Assembly: GCF_033568475.1 (NCBI RefSeq)
Contig: NC_133123.1
Coordinates: 56,613,522-56,677,521 of the forward strand
Source of the DNA: Henckelia pumila
Lineage: Eukaryota > Streptophyta > Magnoliopsida > Lamiales > Gesneriaceae
Direction of reading: 5' to 3'
Length of the DNA stretch: 64,000 nt
Of the stretch, positions 32,751-46,382 are shown in pieces. Within the stretch, counting starts at the first letter, position 1; each line of letters begins with the position of its first letter. The position numbers and the translations under genes are program-made. The notes beneath the pieces are model-generated. The model was not told the DNA's origin, ran no database searches, and was given only the letters and a program-made list of their open reading frames with translations.

Positions 32751-35700
32751 TTACAACTCAATAATGCCAAGTTCATAACGCAAACAAATAAAATTATTTT
32801 CATCTAGTGGTTTTGTAAAAATATCGGCAATTTGATTTTTCGTGTCAACATATTGAAGTTCAACTTCATTTTGTTCAATGTGGTCACGAATAAAATGATG
32901 TCGAATGTCAATATGTTTTGTGCGAGAGTGTTGAATAGAATTCTTTGTAAGACATATGACGCTAGTGTTATCACAAAAAATAGAGATTTTTGAAAAAAAA
33001 ACACCATAGTCAAGCAATTGATGCTTCATCCAAAGGATTTGCGCACAACAACTACCGGCAGCCATATATTCGGCTTCGGTTGTTGGCAACACAACACAAT
33101 TTTGTTTCTTTGAAAACCAAAAAACTAAAAAGTTTCCTAAAAAGAAACAGGTTCCATTAGTGCTTTTTCTATCAACTTTATATCCACCAAAGTCGGCATC
33201 ACAGTAAGCTTTTAAATCAAAGAAAGAATTTTTGGAATACCATAATCCGAGATTTGGGGTATTTGAAAGATATTTAAAAATGCGTTTTAAGGCGAATAAA
33301 TGTGACTCCTTTGGACATGATTGGAATCGTGCACACAAGCAAACACTAAACATAATTTCAGGTCTACTAGCAGTTGCATAAAGTAGGGAGCCAATCATGT
33401 TACAAAAATAAGATTGATCTACTGTTTTACCACTTTCATCTTTGTCGAGTCTGATTGATGTGCTCATTGGTGTGGATGATGATTTTGAGTTCTCCATTCC
33501 AAACCTTTTGAGAATCTCCTTGATGTATTTGCCTTGGTTTATAAAAAAACCATCTTTGCACTGTTTGATTTGCAATCCGAGGAAATAATTAAGTTTCCCC
33601 ATCATGCTCATCTCAAAATGATCCTACATAAGCTTGGAGAATTCTTGGCAAAGAATTTCGTTAGTAGAACCAAAAATTATGTCATCAACATAAATTTGCA
33701 CAATAAATAGATCATCTTTAAAATTTTTGGTAAACAATGTAATATCAATTTTTCCTCTCGAAAAACCCTTTGAAATAAGAAAGGTAGACAATTTTTCATA
33801 CCAAGCTTTATGAGCTTGTTTCAAACCATACAAAGCTTTATTGAGTCTATAAACATGATCAGACAAGAAAAAATCAACAAAGCCAGAAGGTTTTTCAATG
33901 TATACTTCTTCCTTTAGATCACCATTTAAGAAAGAACTTTTGACATCCATTTGAAACAATTTAAAATTTCTAGAGTAGGCAAAAGCAAGCAGCATGCGAA
34001 TAGATTCTAGTCTAGCAACAGGCGCTTATGTTTCATCATAATCAATTCCTTTTTCTTGACTATATCCTTTTGTTACAAGCCTAGTTTTATTTCTAGTAAT
34101 TGTTCCATGTTCATCAAGTTTGTTTCTAAAAACCCATTTAGTGCCAATGATTGATCTATCATGCGGTCTAGGAACAAGAAACCAAACATCATTACGTTTA
34201 AACTCATTCAATTCATCTTGCATTGATATAATCCAAGAATCATCAAATAATGCATCATCAACACATTTTGGTTCAACATGAGAAACAAAAACAAGATGAT
34301 TGCAAATATTATTGAGAGATGAACGAGTAGATACTCCCTTTGAAGGACTTCCGATGATAGGATCCATTGGATGATCTTTGTGAAGCGTCCAATCCTTTGG
34401 TAGTGGAGTTTCCTCAATTATAGCTTCTTTTTCATTTAAGCTTGAGGAAGCCATCTCTTCTTCAAGTAGGCCTACATCATCAATGTTAGTGCAAGAAATA
34501 GTAGACACAGATTCATCAAAGATTACGTGGATGGATTTTTCTACTAATAGAGTGCGTTTGTTAAACACTCGATAGGCTTTACTAGAAGCAGAATACCCAA
34601 GAAAAATACCTTTATCGGACTTGGAATCAAAATTACCAAGGTTGTCCTTACCATTATTGTGGATGTAGAATTTTGATCCGAATGCTAAAAAATACGAAAT
34701 GTTAGGCTTTATCCCTCTCCATAATTCATATGGAGTTTTCTTGAGAATGAGCCTTATTGATACACGATTGATAATGTAACAGACAATGTTCATTGTTTCA
34801 GCCCAAAAATATTTTGGTAGAGAGTGCTCACATATCATGATCCTCGCAATCTCTACAAGTGTCCTATTTTTTCTCTCAACGACACCGTTTCGTTGAGCAG
34901 TCCTAAGACAAGAAAAATTGTGACCGATGTCTTTTTCTTCACAAAAATTTGTAAAATTTTCATTTTTAAATTCAGTTCCGTGGTCACTACAGATCTGTTT
35001 TATTGAAAGATTTTTCTCATTTTCAACACTTTTGACAAAGGTTTTAAAATAATCGAAGACATCAGTTTTGTGGGCTACAAACAATGTCCACGTGAAACGT
35101 GAGAAATCATCCACAATGATAAAAGCATAATGCTTGCCTCCTAGGCTAGCGTTCCTTGAGGGACCACATAGATCAAGGTGAAGAAGTTCAAGGGGCATAG
35201 AAGTTTATACAAATTTTTTACTTTTAAAAGATTCTTTTGTGTGTTTGCCAAGCTGAAAATCATCACAAACAAAATCTAATTTTAAATCAAGTTTTGGCAT
35301 ATCAACAACTAGATCAAGTTTAAAATCTTTTCAATGGTATTAGTACCAACATGATCTAGTCGTCTATGCCAAATAATGTTGTCATCAACATTCAAGGATA
35401 CCAGACTTTTTATATTTGACAAAGATAAATTATTTAAAAAAATCTTGTAAACATTTTCACTTTTATATCCTTTGAAATTTATGGATTTGTCAGTTGTGAG
35501 TGATATAGTGCAGTGTTGGGGAGTGAATTTGACTTCATAAACTCTATCGCACAATTTACTTATGCTAAGTAGATTAGGATTAAGTCCTTTCACTAGGAGT
35601 ACATAATCAATCAAGCAGGATTTAGATATACCTATTGAGCCGATTCCTTCAATAACTCCTTTGCTGTTGTCTTCAAAGGTGACAGTTCCATTCTCCTTTG

Positions 35701-35842
35701 GTTTGACCGATTGGAGTAGCTCTTTTTTCCCCATCATATGTCTAGAACATCCACTGTCTAGATACCAAATACTAGGGAGAACATTTTTACCTATTTTCCT
35801 GCAAAAAAATTTTTTGGTACCCTTTAGTTCTTGTGAGTCCAC
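32751..35842 (-). pseudogene. Copia-1 pol: protease, integrase, reverse transcriptase, RNase H
   Basis: Minus-strand blocks are 35842-35309, with the aspartic protease motif WYLDSGCSRHMMG and a GAG-pre-integrase part; 35198-34026, the integrase core (HLDLCGPSRNAS, SDHGTEF, NGVVERKNRTLVE) running into the start of RT; 33995-33624, RT with YVDDIIFGS; and 33611-32751, the RT end and RNase H (EAEYMAAGSC, TKHIDIRHHFIRDH, ADIFTKPL). Stops at about 35309, 34026 and 33624 interrupt an otherwise collinear polyprotein, so the copy is dead. The RT catalytic YVDD is intact. Confidence 0.85.
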
Positions 35843-36079
35843 AAATGTTAGAAAAGAGAAATATAAAATAGATTTTTAAGAGTTCAGTCTCTCATAGCGA
35901 CAACATCGACACTTTCCAAGAGTGCTCCCAGTAGTAGGTAGGGCTAAGACCACTTTAAAAACCTATTTTCTGGACAGAGCAACGTTCATCAGGGAGACTA
36001 GTCGCAAGTCAAGGCAGTTTAAACCGGTCTATGAAGAACTCCCTTAGATCATGTTCCCATAACGCCGACTGATGAGTTG

Positions 36080-37496
36080 CTAAGAACTCTTAGGCCTCCA
36101 TTTCATATAGCACTTTTTATCATTTTGAAATTTAAGAGATCTACATTTATTTCTACCATGGACAATTTTACAGCAGTAAGTGCATGTAGGGGGTGATCTC
36201 ATTTTAGCTTTAGCAATAAGGCTAGTGAAGTCTATAGATTTCTTACCATACCCTATTCCTCCTTTATCAAAGCTACATTTTTGCATACTTAGAAGATTGT
36301 TCAATTTATTACTACTAAAGTTAAATTTATCAAATGATTTTTTTAATTGAGCTACATCATCCCTTAGTCTAAGGTTTTCACGCTCCTTAATATCTAATTC
36401 ATTTTTCATATTTTTATTTTCTATTCTAAGTAATTTAGCCATATCAAACAAATTTGTATAGACAGAAAGTAATTCATCGTAAGAAGGTACCTCATCATCA
36501 TCGTCGGAGATGATGCCATCATCCTTTGCCATGAGGCAGATGTTGGCTTCCTCCTCCTCATCATTACTGTCGCTCCACGTTTCTATGAGAGCTTTCTTCT
36601 TCCTTTTGTCAACCTTCTTCTTGAGAGAGAATTAATTTGCATAGTGCCCTTGTTGTTGACAGTTGTAGCATGTCACTTCTTTCTCCGGCTTCTTTTCATT
36701 TTTGAATTTGTTTACTCGCATAAATCTTTTGAATTTCCTTGCGAATAGCGCCATGTCATCATCATCATCTTCTTCAACTTGGCTTGATAAGGCAATCCCC
36801 TTTGCCTTGATTTTTTCATCCTCCTTCACTTCCTTCCTTGTAGATAATTATAACTCATGGGGTTTTAAGGTCCCATGGAGTTGATCAAGATCGTAGGAAG
36901 CGGTGTGGCCTTTGTTGGACTCAATGATGGTTGTTCTCTTTGCATCCCACTCCTTGGGTAGGGGTCGAAGAGCTCTCATCCAAACTTTCTTGGGAGGATA
37001 TTGCTCTCCAAGTTGGGCTAGCTCGTTGATGATTTGGGTGAGCCTCCGGAACATTGTATCCACATCTTCTTTGGAATCCATCTCAAATGTTTCGTATTTT
37101 AGTTGTAGTAGATCAATATTTGTTTCTTTGACTTGGTTGGTTCCTTCGTGGCATATCTTCAGTTTGTCCCAAATTTCTTTTGCGGAGGAGCACATCGAGA
37201 TCCAGTTGTATTCGTTCATATATAAAGAACAATGCAAAATATTCATATCTTTAGCATTTTGAGAAATTAACCGCATGCCCTCTTTCGAAAAATCATCAAT
37301 TCCCTTAGGAACTTCAATCCCATCAACTATTTTCATAAGTGTATAGGGACCTTTCACCGTCACTTTCCAAAGATCATAATCTGCGGATTGGATATAAAGA
37401 CATTCTATTTTTCCAATACCCATAGTTTATGCCGTTGAAAAGAGGAGAATGATTGGTTGATTGCACTTTTGCATAATCACTCGCTAGATTGTTCAT
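36080..37496 (-). pseudogene. Copia-1 gag (frameshifted)
   Basis: The frame opens at 37496 with MNNLASDYAKVQSTN. Near 37400 it loses two bases relative to Copia-2 and continues in another frame at 37423-36848 (DYDLWKVTVKGPY, EIWDKLKICHEGTNQV, LPKEWDAKRTTIIESNKG), the Copia UBN2-type gag domain. A CCHC zinc knuckle (CYNCQQQGHYAN) is cut by a stop near 36632. An acidic coiled-coil-like part (36532-36300) is followed by a second knuckle (CTYCCKIVHGRNKC). Gag packages element RNA into virus-like particles; this copy cannot be made as one protein. Confidence 0.8.
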
Positions 37497-37525
37497 TAGA
37501 ACCTTTTGAATTTTTTTTCAAAAGT

Positions 37526-37538
37526 GTCTCTGATACCA
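37526..37538 (-). other. Copia-1 primer-binding site (initiator tRNA-Met)
   Basis: The minus strand reads TGGTATCAGAGAC two bases inside the 5' LTR, the standard plant complement to the 3' end of initiator tRNA-Met. Confidence 0.85.
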
Positions 37539-37540
37539 TT

Positions 37541-38724
37541 TGTTAGAACCTAAAGGGGGGATTTAGGTTCTATTGGCCCCTTTAGCAATTTATAGTGATT
37601 TTGTAAATACGCAGATGGAAGACTTAAAGCAATCAAAATAATCAAAGCAATAATAAGTAAATAAATGCAGTAAGTAAATAAAGCGGTAAATAAGATAGGA
37701 TATGTTTATGGAAGTTAGACGATAAATCGTCTACGTCTCCTCTTTTTGGTTAAGGTCGATTAACCAAGGATCCATTAGCACCGCAACATCTTGGTCTTGA
37801 TGGCTCCATGGATAGCCGTACAACAACAACACAATCACCACGTCAACAACTTTACAACTCGATAAAACTTGGCATTAAGGACTCCAAGGATAGCCTCACA
37901 ACAACTCGATGAAATCGGCTTCACACTCGAGTATTCAACAATGATTTTTCTCAAGAATATACAACTCGATAACAAAATGTATTTGAGACACTTGAAATAT
38001 GCTTAAAATCTTTGATGGATTGCTCAATATATGCTTGAATAGATGAGAGAATTGTTGGATGAGTTGATGCTTGAAATGGCCTCAGAATGGCTCTATTTAT
38101 AGTGCTGATTCGAGTGAATTCGGAGCGTTCGATCTGGCTTCGGAGCGTCCGAACCGTGCTAGTTCAAATTCAAAAATGTGCGGATGAGGAACTGTTCGGA
38201 TCGTCCGATCGGCTGCAATAAATTCACCGTCTGGAAAAATTCTTCTGACACAATCTTTCAACCGTCGTAAAGAAATCGGATCGTCTGATCGTATCTTCGG
38301 ATCCTCCGAACTTATGCTTCGTGCCCTCCGAACTATCCTCCTTTCTTTATAAAATTCTTGAAATACTTCGGACCGTCCGAACTCCCTTTGGATCATCCGA
38401 ACTCCTGCCTTCGCAGCATCCAAACTATCTTCCGAACTATTAAAAATTCCTGGAAATTCTTCGGAGGTCCGAACCACCTTCGGACCGTCCGAACCCTGGC
38501 AATTCCGAACACTTGAATTTTTTCTTCAATATTTTGCTATCGGTTCTTGCTTCCAATATTTTTCTTAGTCAAGAAATTTTAATATATGCAAATTTCTCAC
38601 TTTAAAATATTAGTAACAATTAACCTAGTTTTGTAATCATCAAAACATAATATTTTGAGACTTGTTAATGCATTAAAAACATTAATATCTCAACACGAGA
38701 TTTGTATGCGTTTAAGATGTAACA
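37541..38724 (-). repeat. Copia-1 5' LTR
   Basis: The 1184-bp copy starts TGTTAGAACC and ends GTAACA on the plus strand. The minus-strand TATA box is at 38101-38094, with the TTCGGACCGTCCGAA-type array directly upstream (about 38110-38510). Confidence 0.9.
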
Positions 38725-40365
38725 TTTATTTTATTATTTTAAACTATAAAAGTGTGAATATAATGATAAATATTTTTACGGTAGATTTTCTATTTTGACC
38801 TTAGATTGTGTATTCTTTCGATTAATTGTATGAAGATTTTTTACATAATGCTTTGAAAATCTAAAAATTGATATGTAAAGTAAATATATGTGACAAATAA
38901 AATAATAGTTTCACTGAAATTAGTAAAATAAAATCATGTATATTGAATATATTATATTATATATATTATATATATTTATAAAAGTGTGAAGAGAAAGAAA
39001 GAAAAATTCATTAAAGAAGTAACTTTTTTTCAATAAATAATTTAATGATTATTTGATGGAAAATGGGTGTAAAAAATTAAAGAAAAATATTTATAATATT
39101 TATGGATATTTAGAATTTTAAAAAAATTAAATATTATAAAGTAAATTCATCATAAATAAGTCAAATATAATTATTGAAAAATAAATAAAAATTTGCAATT
39201 TTGGTCTGTTAATTTTGACATTGTGATTTTGCGCCCTATATTTTGATATGAGATAATTTCATACACTATCCCTGTGAAATATTAAGATTGCTAAAACCCC
39301 ATATGAAAAATGAATTATCTATACTCTCATTGTTTTCAAATCTTGAACACATACATCCTCATGTTTTCAAATTTGAGCATTCATCCACTTATTTGTAAGT
39401 TTTTTCATGGTTGTTTGTGCTCAAAATTTGAAAACACAAGACAGTTATAGAGGTTTTCAGCAATTTCGTAATTTCAGTTTATTCTTGCATGTTTCGATTT
39501 TTGGCAATTTTAGTTATTTTTCATAGAAAATACTGATGGAGCACTGTACACGTCAGCTCTGCAAATGTGTTACATCAGCGTCACATCGAAAAAATGACTA
39601 AAATTTTAAAATAGAAAAACAAAAAGTAAAAAATAAAAATAACGGACTAAAATTGAAATCAGATAACCTATAGTATCGAAATTGCAAATAGAGAAACTTA
39701 TAAAATCAAAAAATCAATTTTCCCTAAAATAAATGTCAAATTGTAATCCTTATTTATCTAAATAAATTTAGACTCAAACAAAAGACCTTATCGACTATTA
39801 GAAATTTAATAGATCTTAAAAAAAAATAAAACAAATAGATTATTCGAAATTCTAATCATTGCTTATTTTAAGTTTATTAATGTGAGTAAATTTAAATTTA
39901 TTATTTTATTTTATATTATATCTAATATATTTTTCACGTGCGAGACACGTGCTTATTACTAGTTAGTACTAAACAGCGTAGCATACTAATGTAATAATAG
40001 TTCTAACTTCTAACCTAGTGGGCTGACGCGGAGGTTTGAGGCGGAAGATTATAGAGCTTGTAGCACTTCTGCACTTGTAGTGATTGGTTGACTATTATGT
40101 TTTGAAGAATAATGTATTAATAAATTAGGATTTTAAATTTTGTTGACTTTTTGACCCTCTAAACCCATCTCACCTTCAACCGCCTACATAACTTCCTCGA
40201 GCAAAAGCGGTGTAGTCGATGGCCGTCTCGACCACAATCTTGAACACTGCGAAAATAAAACATCAAATTTCAATCTTTTTTTAATAAATATATTTAGAGA
40301 AACTTTTAAAATAGTTTTATAAAAATCTTTTCCAAACGTATATTTAAATTTTTTTCAATTATAAT
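38725..40365. other. AT-rich spacer with a possible degenerate DNA transposon
   Basis: No gene was seen. Between about 39192 and 39700 there is an inverted arrangement: GCAATTTTGGTCTGTTAA at the left and, at the right, GGACTAAAATTGAAAT, whose complement is similar, with CACGTCAGC-type sequence inside. This is typical of a common plant non-autonomous element, but no target duplication was found. Confidence 0.35.
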
Positions 40366-40436
40366 CAATGTTCTAAAAGTAAAAAGCGGTAGGCGGACAG
40401 TCACCCCGTCTAGGTGGGTTTTTTTAGCCTAAATAT

Positions 40437-43400
40437 TATTGGAATATATTCTATATCTTGGAATATATTCTATATTATCTTTTGTATATTTTTTATATTA
40501 TATTTCCTTTTATTCTCATTAATTTTAGTTGTATATAAACATGTATTGTATTAATTCTTTGGAATATATTGACATTATATTTTCCATCAGTCTCTACATG
40601 ATATCAGAAGTTTCTGTCATACGCTACTAAAAACCCTAACCCTACTATACTATCCGTCGCCGCCCCTTTCTTTCACCGAGCAGTCGCCGTCGCCGCCGTT
40701 TCTATGGCCGCCACCACCACTCCCGCTGCTGCTCCAGCTACACCAATCTCTTTCAATGTTGTTGCTCATGCGCCCTTGAAGCTCACTTCCTCCACCTTTC
40801 TCTCATGGCATCTACAGTTCACGACCCTCCTTACTGGTCATGATCTACTTGGATTTGTTGATGGTACTCATCCATGTCCAGCAAAATTTATCACGACCGC
40901 CACAACTCAAGTGTTGAATCCTGCGTACACCGCCAGGATCAACTGATTTTGAATATTCTCATCGGCTCGTTGTCTCTATATTTGATTCTATTTATTGTTA
41001 CTGCCACCACATCTGCAGATACTTGGAACACCCTTGCTCTCACCTATGGCAAGCCTTTTCATGGCCGAATCACTCAGTTAAAGATGCAACTGCGCAATTC
41101 AGTCAAGGTCTCTCAGTCCATCACTGAATTCATGCAGCTCATCAAATTCAAAGCTGATGAACTGACTCTCATGAACGTTCCTATGGATATTGAGGATCTC
41201 ACTAACAAAGTTCTTCATGGTTTGGATGATGAATATAAAGAACTCGCCCATGTCATTCAAGCCCGAGATAGTGTCATCTCGTTTGAGGAATTACATGATA
41301 AGCTCCTCAATCATGAAGCACACTTTGCTGCCAGTCGAGATTCACAGATAACTCTTCCGATCACCGCTAATATGTCTACTCGCTCGGATGGAAATGGCTG
41401 CCATCCGTCGCCTACTGCCCACCACCATCCCGTTCGTTCAGCAGTCCCATAGCCCTCACAACCTTCGTACCTGCCGTCTCCTTTGGTGCCGGGGCAGCGT
41501 GTTCCGCGCCCCTAATTGGGCGCTTCTAGCTTTGCGGTCATTAGGGCACTCTGCCAAACGCTGCCTGGATTTTCAGTATATGCTAGCCCCTACTCCTGCG
41601 GATCCTTCTGGGCACCCTTATTCCACCACCGGTCCATCTGCCTCTCCTATGGATGCTTAATATCTTGCGTCATCTTCTCCAATTGTCTGGATTCTTGACT
41701 CCGACCCCACTCATCACGTGGAATCTGACTTTGCCAATATCTCTCTGCATGCACCGTATGTTGGTTCATATGGTGTAATTTTTGGTGATGACACTAGTCT
41801 TCCAATCACTCACAAAGTTTGTCTCAAACCACCTATTAATCCTGCTAACCTTCACTTTCCTCATACCCTGTGCGTGCCCTCCATTAATAAGAATATTTTA
41901 TCGATTTTCCAACTCTGTAAATATAATGACGTTCTATTTGTTTTCTCTTCCTCTGTTTTCAAGGTGAAGGACCGTCATATCGGGGCAATTCTCCATCAGG
42001 GTCAACTTAAGGATGGTGTCTACTCCTGGTCTGCGTCCGCATCATATTCACCACTGGCGCTTTCTTCCTCTATCATGTCTCTGCCCATCTGGCATCATCG
42101 TCTAGTTCATTCGTCTGATTGAGTCCTACGTCAGTTAGTCGTGACTAAGTCATTGTCGTCCTTTAATTCTCCGTTGCGTCGTTTTAATTTTAACTCTTGT
42201 CAATGCAATAAAAGTCATAAATTACTTTTTCACGACTCTTTGCTTTCCTCGCAATTTCCCCTTGATCTTATTTTCTCAAATGTCTCGACCTCCCCTGTTA
42301 TCTCTAGTGATGTCTATAAATATTATGTTATCTTTGTTGATCACTACAACAATATATTTGGCTTTATCCCTTAAAAAATAAGTCGGACGTTCTTGCTGTG
42401 TTTCGTTGTTTCAAGTCCCTTGTACAAAAGTGGTTTGGTCGTCCCATTCTCATTCTGTACACTGATAATGGTGTTGAATTCCTTGATGTCAGAGACTTTC
42501 TCCGTCTGCATGGGATTTTCCATCCCACCACGCCTCCCCATACTCCTGAACACAATGGCTTCTCTGAACATTGTCATCATCATGTTGTCGAGTATGGTTT
42601 GGCACTTCTACATCATGCCTCTGTTCTCACCTCGTTTTGGCCCTTTGCCTTTGCCACAACAATTTACCTTATCAATAGACTGGCTAAACGCAATATGTCC
42701 TACAAGTCGTCCTTCTACTGTTTGTTTGAAAACCCACCTAATCTCTCTAAACTTCGTATCTTTGGTTGTCTTTGCTATCCCTGGCTCCGCCCTTACTCTT
42801 CTCACAAGCTCACCCACCGCTCCTCAACTTGTGTCTTCATTGGTTACTCTCTTACACAAAGTGTCTACCTTTGTTATGAGTCTTCGTCTGGAAAAATCTT
42901 TGTTTCCCGTCATGTTGTTTTTGTTGAGTCTTAATTTCCAATTTCCAGTGGTGGTTCTGGTGCTGGTTCCTCTCTAGGAGTTCCGTATGGTGTGACGATG
43001 GAGGATTCCCTAGCTGCTGATCCTTCACCCTTCTGTTCACCTGAGCCGTGTCTTGTGCCAAACACCTGCACACCCGAACCCACCCCCAAACCCCCCACCT
43101 GTCGAGCTCGAACCACCATCCTCACCTCATCCCGAATCCGAACATCCCACTCCATCATCCAGCACTCAACCTATGGTTACCCGCTCCTGAAATAATATTT
43201 CAAACCCAACCCTCGCTTTGGCCTCATTGCTGTCACTGACTCCACTTCATCTGAACCGACCACCCATAATTTTGCTCTCAAGGATCCTCGCTGGCGTGCA
43301 GCAATGTCCGAGGAATTTGATGCTCTTCTCCGGAATCACGCCTGGGATCTTGTTCCCTCTGATGTCTCTCAAAATTTCGTTGGGTGTAAATGGGTGTTTC

Positions 43401-44886
43401 TCATTAAACGGAAACTGGATGAATCAGTTGATAGCTACAACACTAGCCTTGTTGCGAAGGGTTTTCATCAACATCCGGATCTTGATTACTCTGACACCTT
43501 CAGTCCTGTGGCGAAGCCTACTACTGTTCGTATCTTGTTGTCTCTAGCAGTTTCTAATGGGTAGTCTCTTCGAAAAATGGATGTGAATAATGTCTTTCTG
43601 CAGGGTCAATTAGATGATTGTGTTTATATGGCTCAACCATTTGGTTTCGTTGATGACTCGCTTCCTTAATATGTATGTAAGCTGAACAAGGCGATCTATG
43701 GCCTTAAACAGGCCCCACACGCCTAGTACACCGTTCTTCGCTAGTTTGTACTCAGTGTTGGCTTTACTTGATCTCTCGCTGACACGTCTCTATTTATTTA
43801 TCGTTTTGGCAGCACTACTATGTATCTAATTGTTTATGTTGATGATCTGATTCTCACAGGGAATGATTCTGGTGCTCTCCAGGACTTCATAGATCGCTTA
43901 AGCGACAGTTTTTCTGTCAAGGATATGGGTTCCTTGTCTTATTTTCTAGGTGTTGAGGTTGATTTCTGTGCAGAGGGCCTTTGTATGTCGCATAAAAAGT
44001 ATCTTCTTGATATTCTCACCAAGACGAACATGGTTGACTCCAAGCCAGTTCAATCTCCTATGACATCATCTTCAGCTCTACATCTGTTGTATGGCTCTCC
44101 ACCGGCCGATGCCACCTTGTATCATCACACAGTGGGGAGTCTACAATATCTATCGTTTATTCGCCCTGATATTGCATTTGCTGTTAACAAACTATCTCAT
44201 TTGATGCAATCTCCTTCTCTCCACTGGGGTGCTGTCAAACGTCTCCTGCGTTACTTAAATGGTACACAATCCTATGGACTTCTCATTCGGCGGCATAGTT
44301 CTCCGTCTCTGCATGACTATTGTGATGTGGATTGGGCTGGTGATCTTGATGATCGTACTTCCACTAGTGCCTAAAAAATAGGGGTCTGTTGCTCGCTCGT
44401 CTACTGAGGAAGAATATCAATGGGTTCGATCACTGCTTGCTGAACTTGGAGTTCCTGTTGGGTCTTCCCCAGTTTCTATCTACTGTGACAACATTGGAGC
44501 CACTTATCTATGTGCAAATCCTGTCTTTCATTCTCGCATGAAACATATTGCCTTGGATTATCACTTTGTTCGTGAGCTGGTTCAGAGTAATCAAATTCGT
44601 GACTCTCATGTCTCGTCCTCTGACCAGCTGGTAGATGCTTTGTCAAAACCAATCCCCAGTGCTCGCTTGCGTCTACTTTGTTCCAAGATTGGTGTCTCTA
44701 CGAGTTCACCATCTTGAAGGGGCCTATTGGAATACATTATATATCTTGAAATATATTCTATATTATCTTTTATATATTTTGTATATTGTATTTCTTTTTA
44801 TTCTCATTAGTTCTAGTTGTATGTAAACATGTATTGTATTCATTCTTTGGAATATGTTGAAATCATATTTTCCATCAATCTCTACA
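40437..44886 (+). mobile_element. Copia-3: short-LTR Copia retrotransposon, decayed
   Basis: A 4450-bp element with 162-bp LTRs at 40437-40598 and 44725-44886 and the perfect target duplication AATAT (40432-40436 and 44887-44891). The primer site TGATATCAGAAG (40599-40610) is a degraded initiator tRNA-Met complement, and a purine tract GAAGGGGCC precedes the right LTR. Compact size and short LTRs suggest an Ale/Retrofit-like lineage. The LTRs start TA instead of TG. Confidence 0.9.
40704..44717 (+). pseudogene. Copia-3 gag-pol (multiple stops and frameshifts)
   Basis: Collinear Copia domains in decayed frames. Gag is at 40704-41452 (LKLTSSTFLSWHLQFTTLL; HGLDDEYKELAHVIQARD). A protease remnant lies near 41690 (WILDSDPTHHVES, where the canonical DSG reads DSD). 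Integrase is at 42230-42934 (YTDNGVEFLDVRDF, TPPHTPEHNGFSEHCHHHVVE). RT is at 43304-44374 (CKWVFLIKRKLD, LIVYVDDLILTGND), with RNase H remnants to 44717 ([20 protein letters not shown]). Internal stops occur near 43564, 43669, 43724 and 44374. It cannot encode a working polyprotein. Confidence 0.88.
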
Positions 44887-45253
44887 AATATCTCATTCTT
44901 CTTATTTATCTTAATATATCTTCAATAGTTCATATTTATCGAATTCAAACTCAAAATTCATCGTATATTTCTCATCTTCATCTGATACAAATTGATCGAA
45001 AAATATATAAAATAATCTTCTTTAAAAGTTTAATTTTTTTTAAAAAATAAATAATATATTATATATTAATCTAGGTGATCACCTAGGGGGATTTTGAGTC
45101 GCCTAAGCGGTAATTAGACGGTATAGGCGGTCGATTAATGAAACAATACCTAGAGACATCAACTGTCTAAAATCGAGGCGGTGAACAAAATCCTAGCGCC
45201 TAGACACCGCTTAAAAGGTCCTAGACGTCGCCTTTTAAAACATTGATTATAAT

Positions 45254-46382
45254 ACATCAAAAACATTTTAAAAATATTTGTCCAGTTAGAGCCGCAGTCT
45301 ATACACTTAGGGTGCGTTTAGTTGGTGTGATGGGATAACTGAGGGATTGATAATTTGGTGGATAATGAATGAATAATTTAAATATAAATTTAAAAGTGTG
45401 TTGTTTGGTATTAATGATTAATATAAATAGATAATATGTATATCTTGTTTGTTTCTCATGATAAACGGTTGGACAGATATTACTCAATGTTAATTTACCA
45501 AAACACCCTCCACTAACTTTTAGACCATTTCAACCGCAAATCTCGGAGCGGCCCATTAATTCACGTGTATTGTTCCTCATCTTCTCTTTCATCTCATATC
45601 AACACAAATCCTGCGCATCTCGGATCAATATGCGTCTTTGACATTCTCTCATCGGCAATCTCATCATTTTTCCATATATTGGCTGGAAAAAAATTGATTT
45701 CATACTCTATTCTGATGCAATCTGAAACGATCTTCCCACGGTATTTATTTTTCTCTCGAATATATGAGAATCAGACCTATAGATGTAATCGATGGCAAAT
45801 AATTTAATTTCATAGTTGATATTGACTTCAGTTCCTGTTAATTAAAGGTCGACATGCTATTCAGATGGATTGTTGAGTGATATTTGTTTGGCTTCACAAC
45901 TTTGATGACCTAATCCCCAATAAATGAGTTTGAGGTTATTTGTAGAAATCCACTAATTTCCTTTTGACGTGAGAATGTGTGGTCACTTGACTTCATTATT
46001 GCTCTTCTACATTATTGTTCTTGTGGAAAATTGAATATACTATGTCATGCCACCATTTAACGGCTCCATTCATCAAAATTTGGAAGAAAATTATTACAAT
46101 TGTGGATAAAAAAATATATATAGAGGCAACTCTTGTAAATGTTTATAGAACAAAATCAATGATATGAAAAGTAATGTTTTGTTCAGACATTGAAACCAAT
46201 AGTTTGGATGCAGGATTGTTGTGAAAGTTTTGTAATCTTCTGCCTTTCAGTTTAGAATAAACTCAAGTGCAGCGGTTATCTGAAATGGTATCGTTTTCAA
46301 CATCCACTTGCATGCAATTTCCTTAGAAATTTAGATTGTATACGCTAGGTAAATTTGCCTAATTTCTTTACTCCATTGACAG
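45254..46382. other. Spacer upstream of the viroplasmin-like remnant
   Basis: No supported coding region. At 45312 the sequence GGGTGCGTTTAGTTGG, preceded by TTA, looks like one end of a Tourist/Harbinger-like MITE, but no matching second end was found. Sequence from about 45540 may be the leader of the following degenerate gene. Confidence 0.35.

Larger units (their letters stand above)
29535..38724 (-). mobile_element. Copia-1: Sirevirus-like Copia LTR retrotransposon with extra 3' ORF
   Basis: The 9190-bp element is flanked by the 5-bp target duplication TTTAT (29530-29534 and 38725-38729). Minus-strand order is LTR (38724-37541), tRNA-Met primer site (about 37538-37526), gag, protease, integrase, reverse transcriptase, RNase H, an extra ORF, and LTR (30659-29535). 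The order INT before RT defines Copia. The gag type (an acidic LMAK/DDDEVPSYDEL-style spacer between two zinc knuckles) and the post-pol ORF place it with Sirevirus/Maximus-like elements. The left LTR starts TT instead of TG and lacks about 98 bp present in the right LTR (37693-37788). Several stops and frameshifts show that it is no longer autonomous. Confidence 0.9.
40366..45245. mobile_element. hAT-type MITE split by Copia-3
   Basis: The left end reads CAATGTTCTAAAAG and the reverse complement of the right end reads CAATGTTTTAAAAG. Perfect 8-bp direct repeats ATTATAAT flank it (40358-40365 and 45246-45253). After subtracting the retrotransposon, the MITE is about 425 bp, with GC-rich GGCGG/CCTAGGCG-type subterminal sequence. 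It is non-coding. Confidence 0.8.

Noticed and set aside
45312..45600. Tourist-like MITE starting GGGTGCGTTTAGTTGG
   Set aside because: Only one end and a possible TTA are visible; no matching inverted end was found, so it is mentioned but not called.
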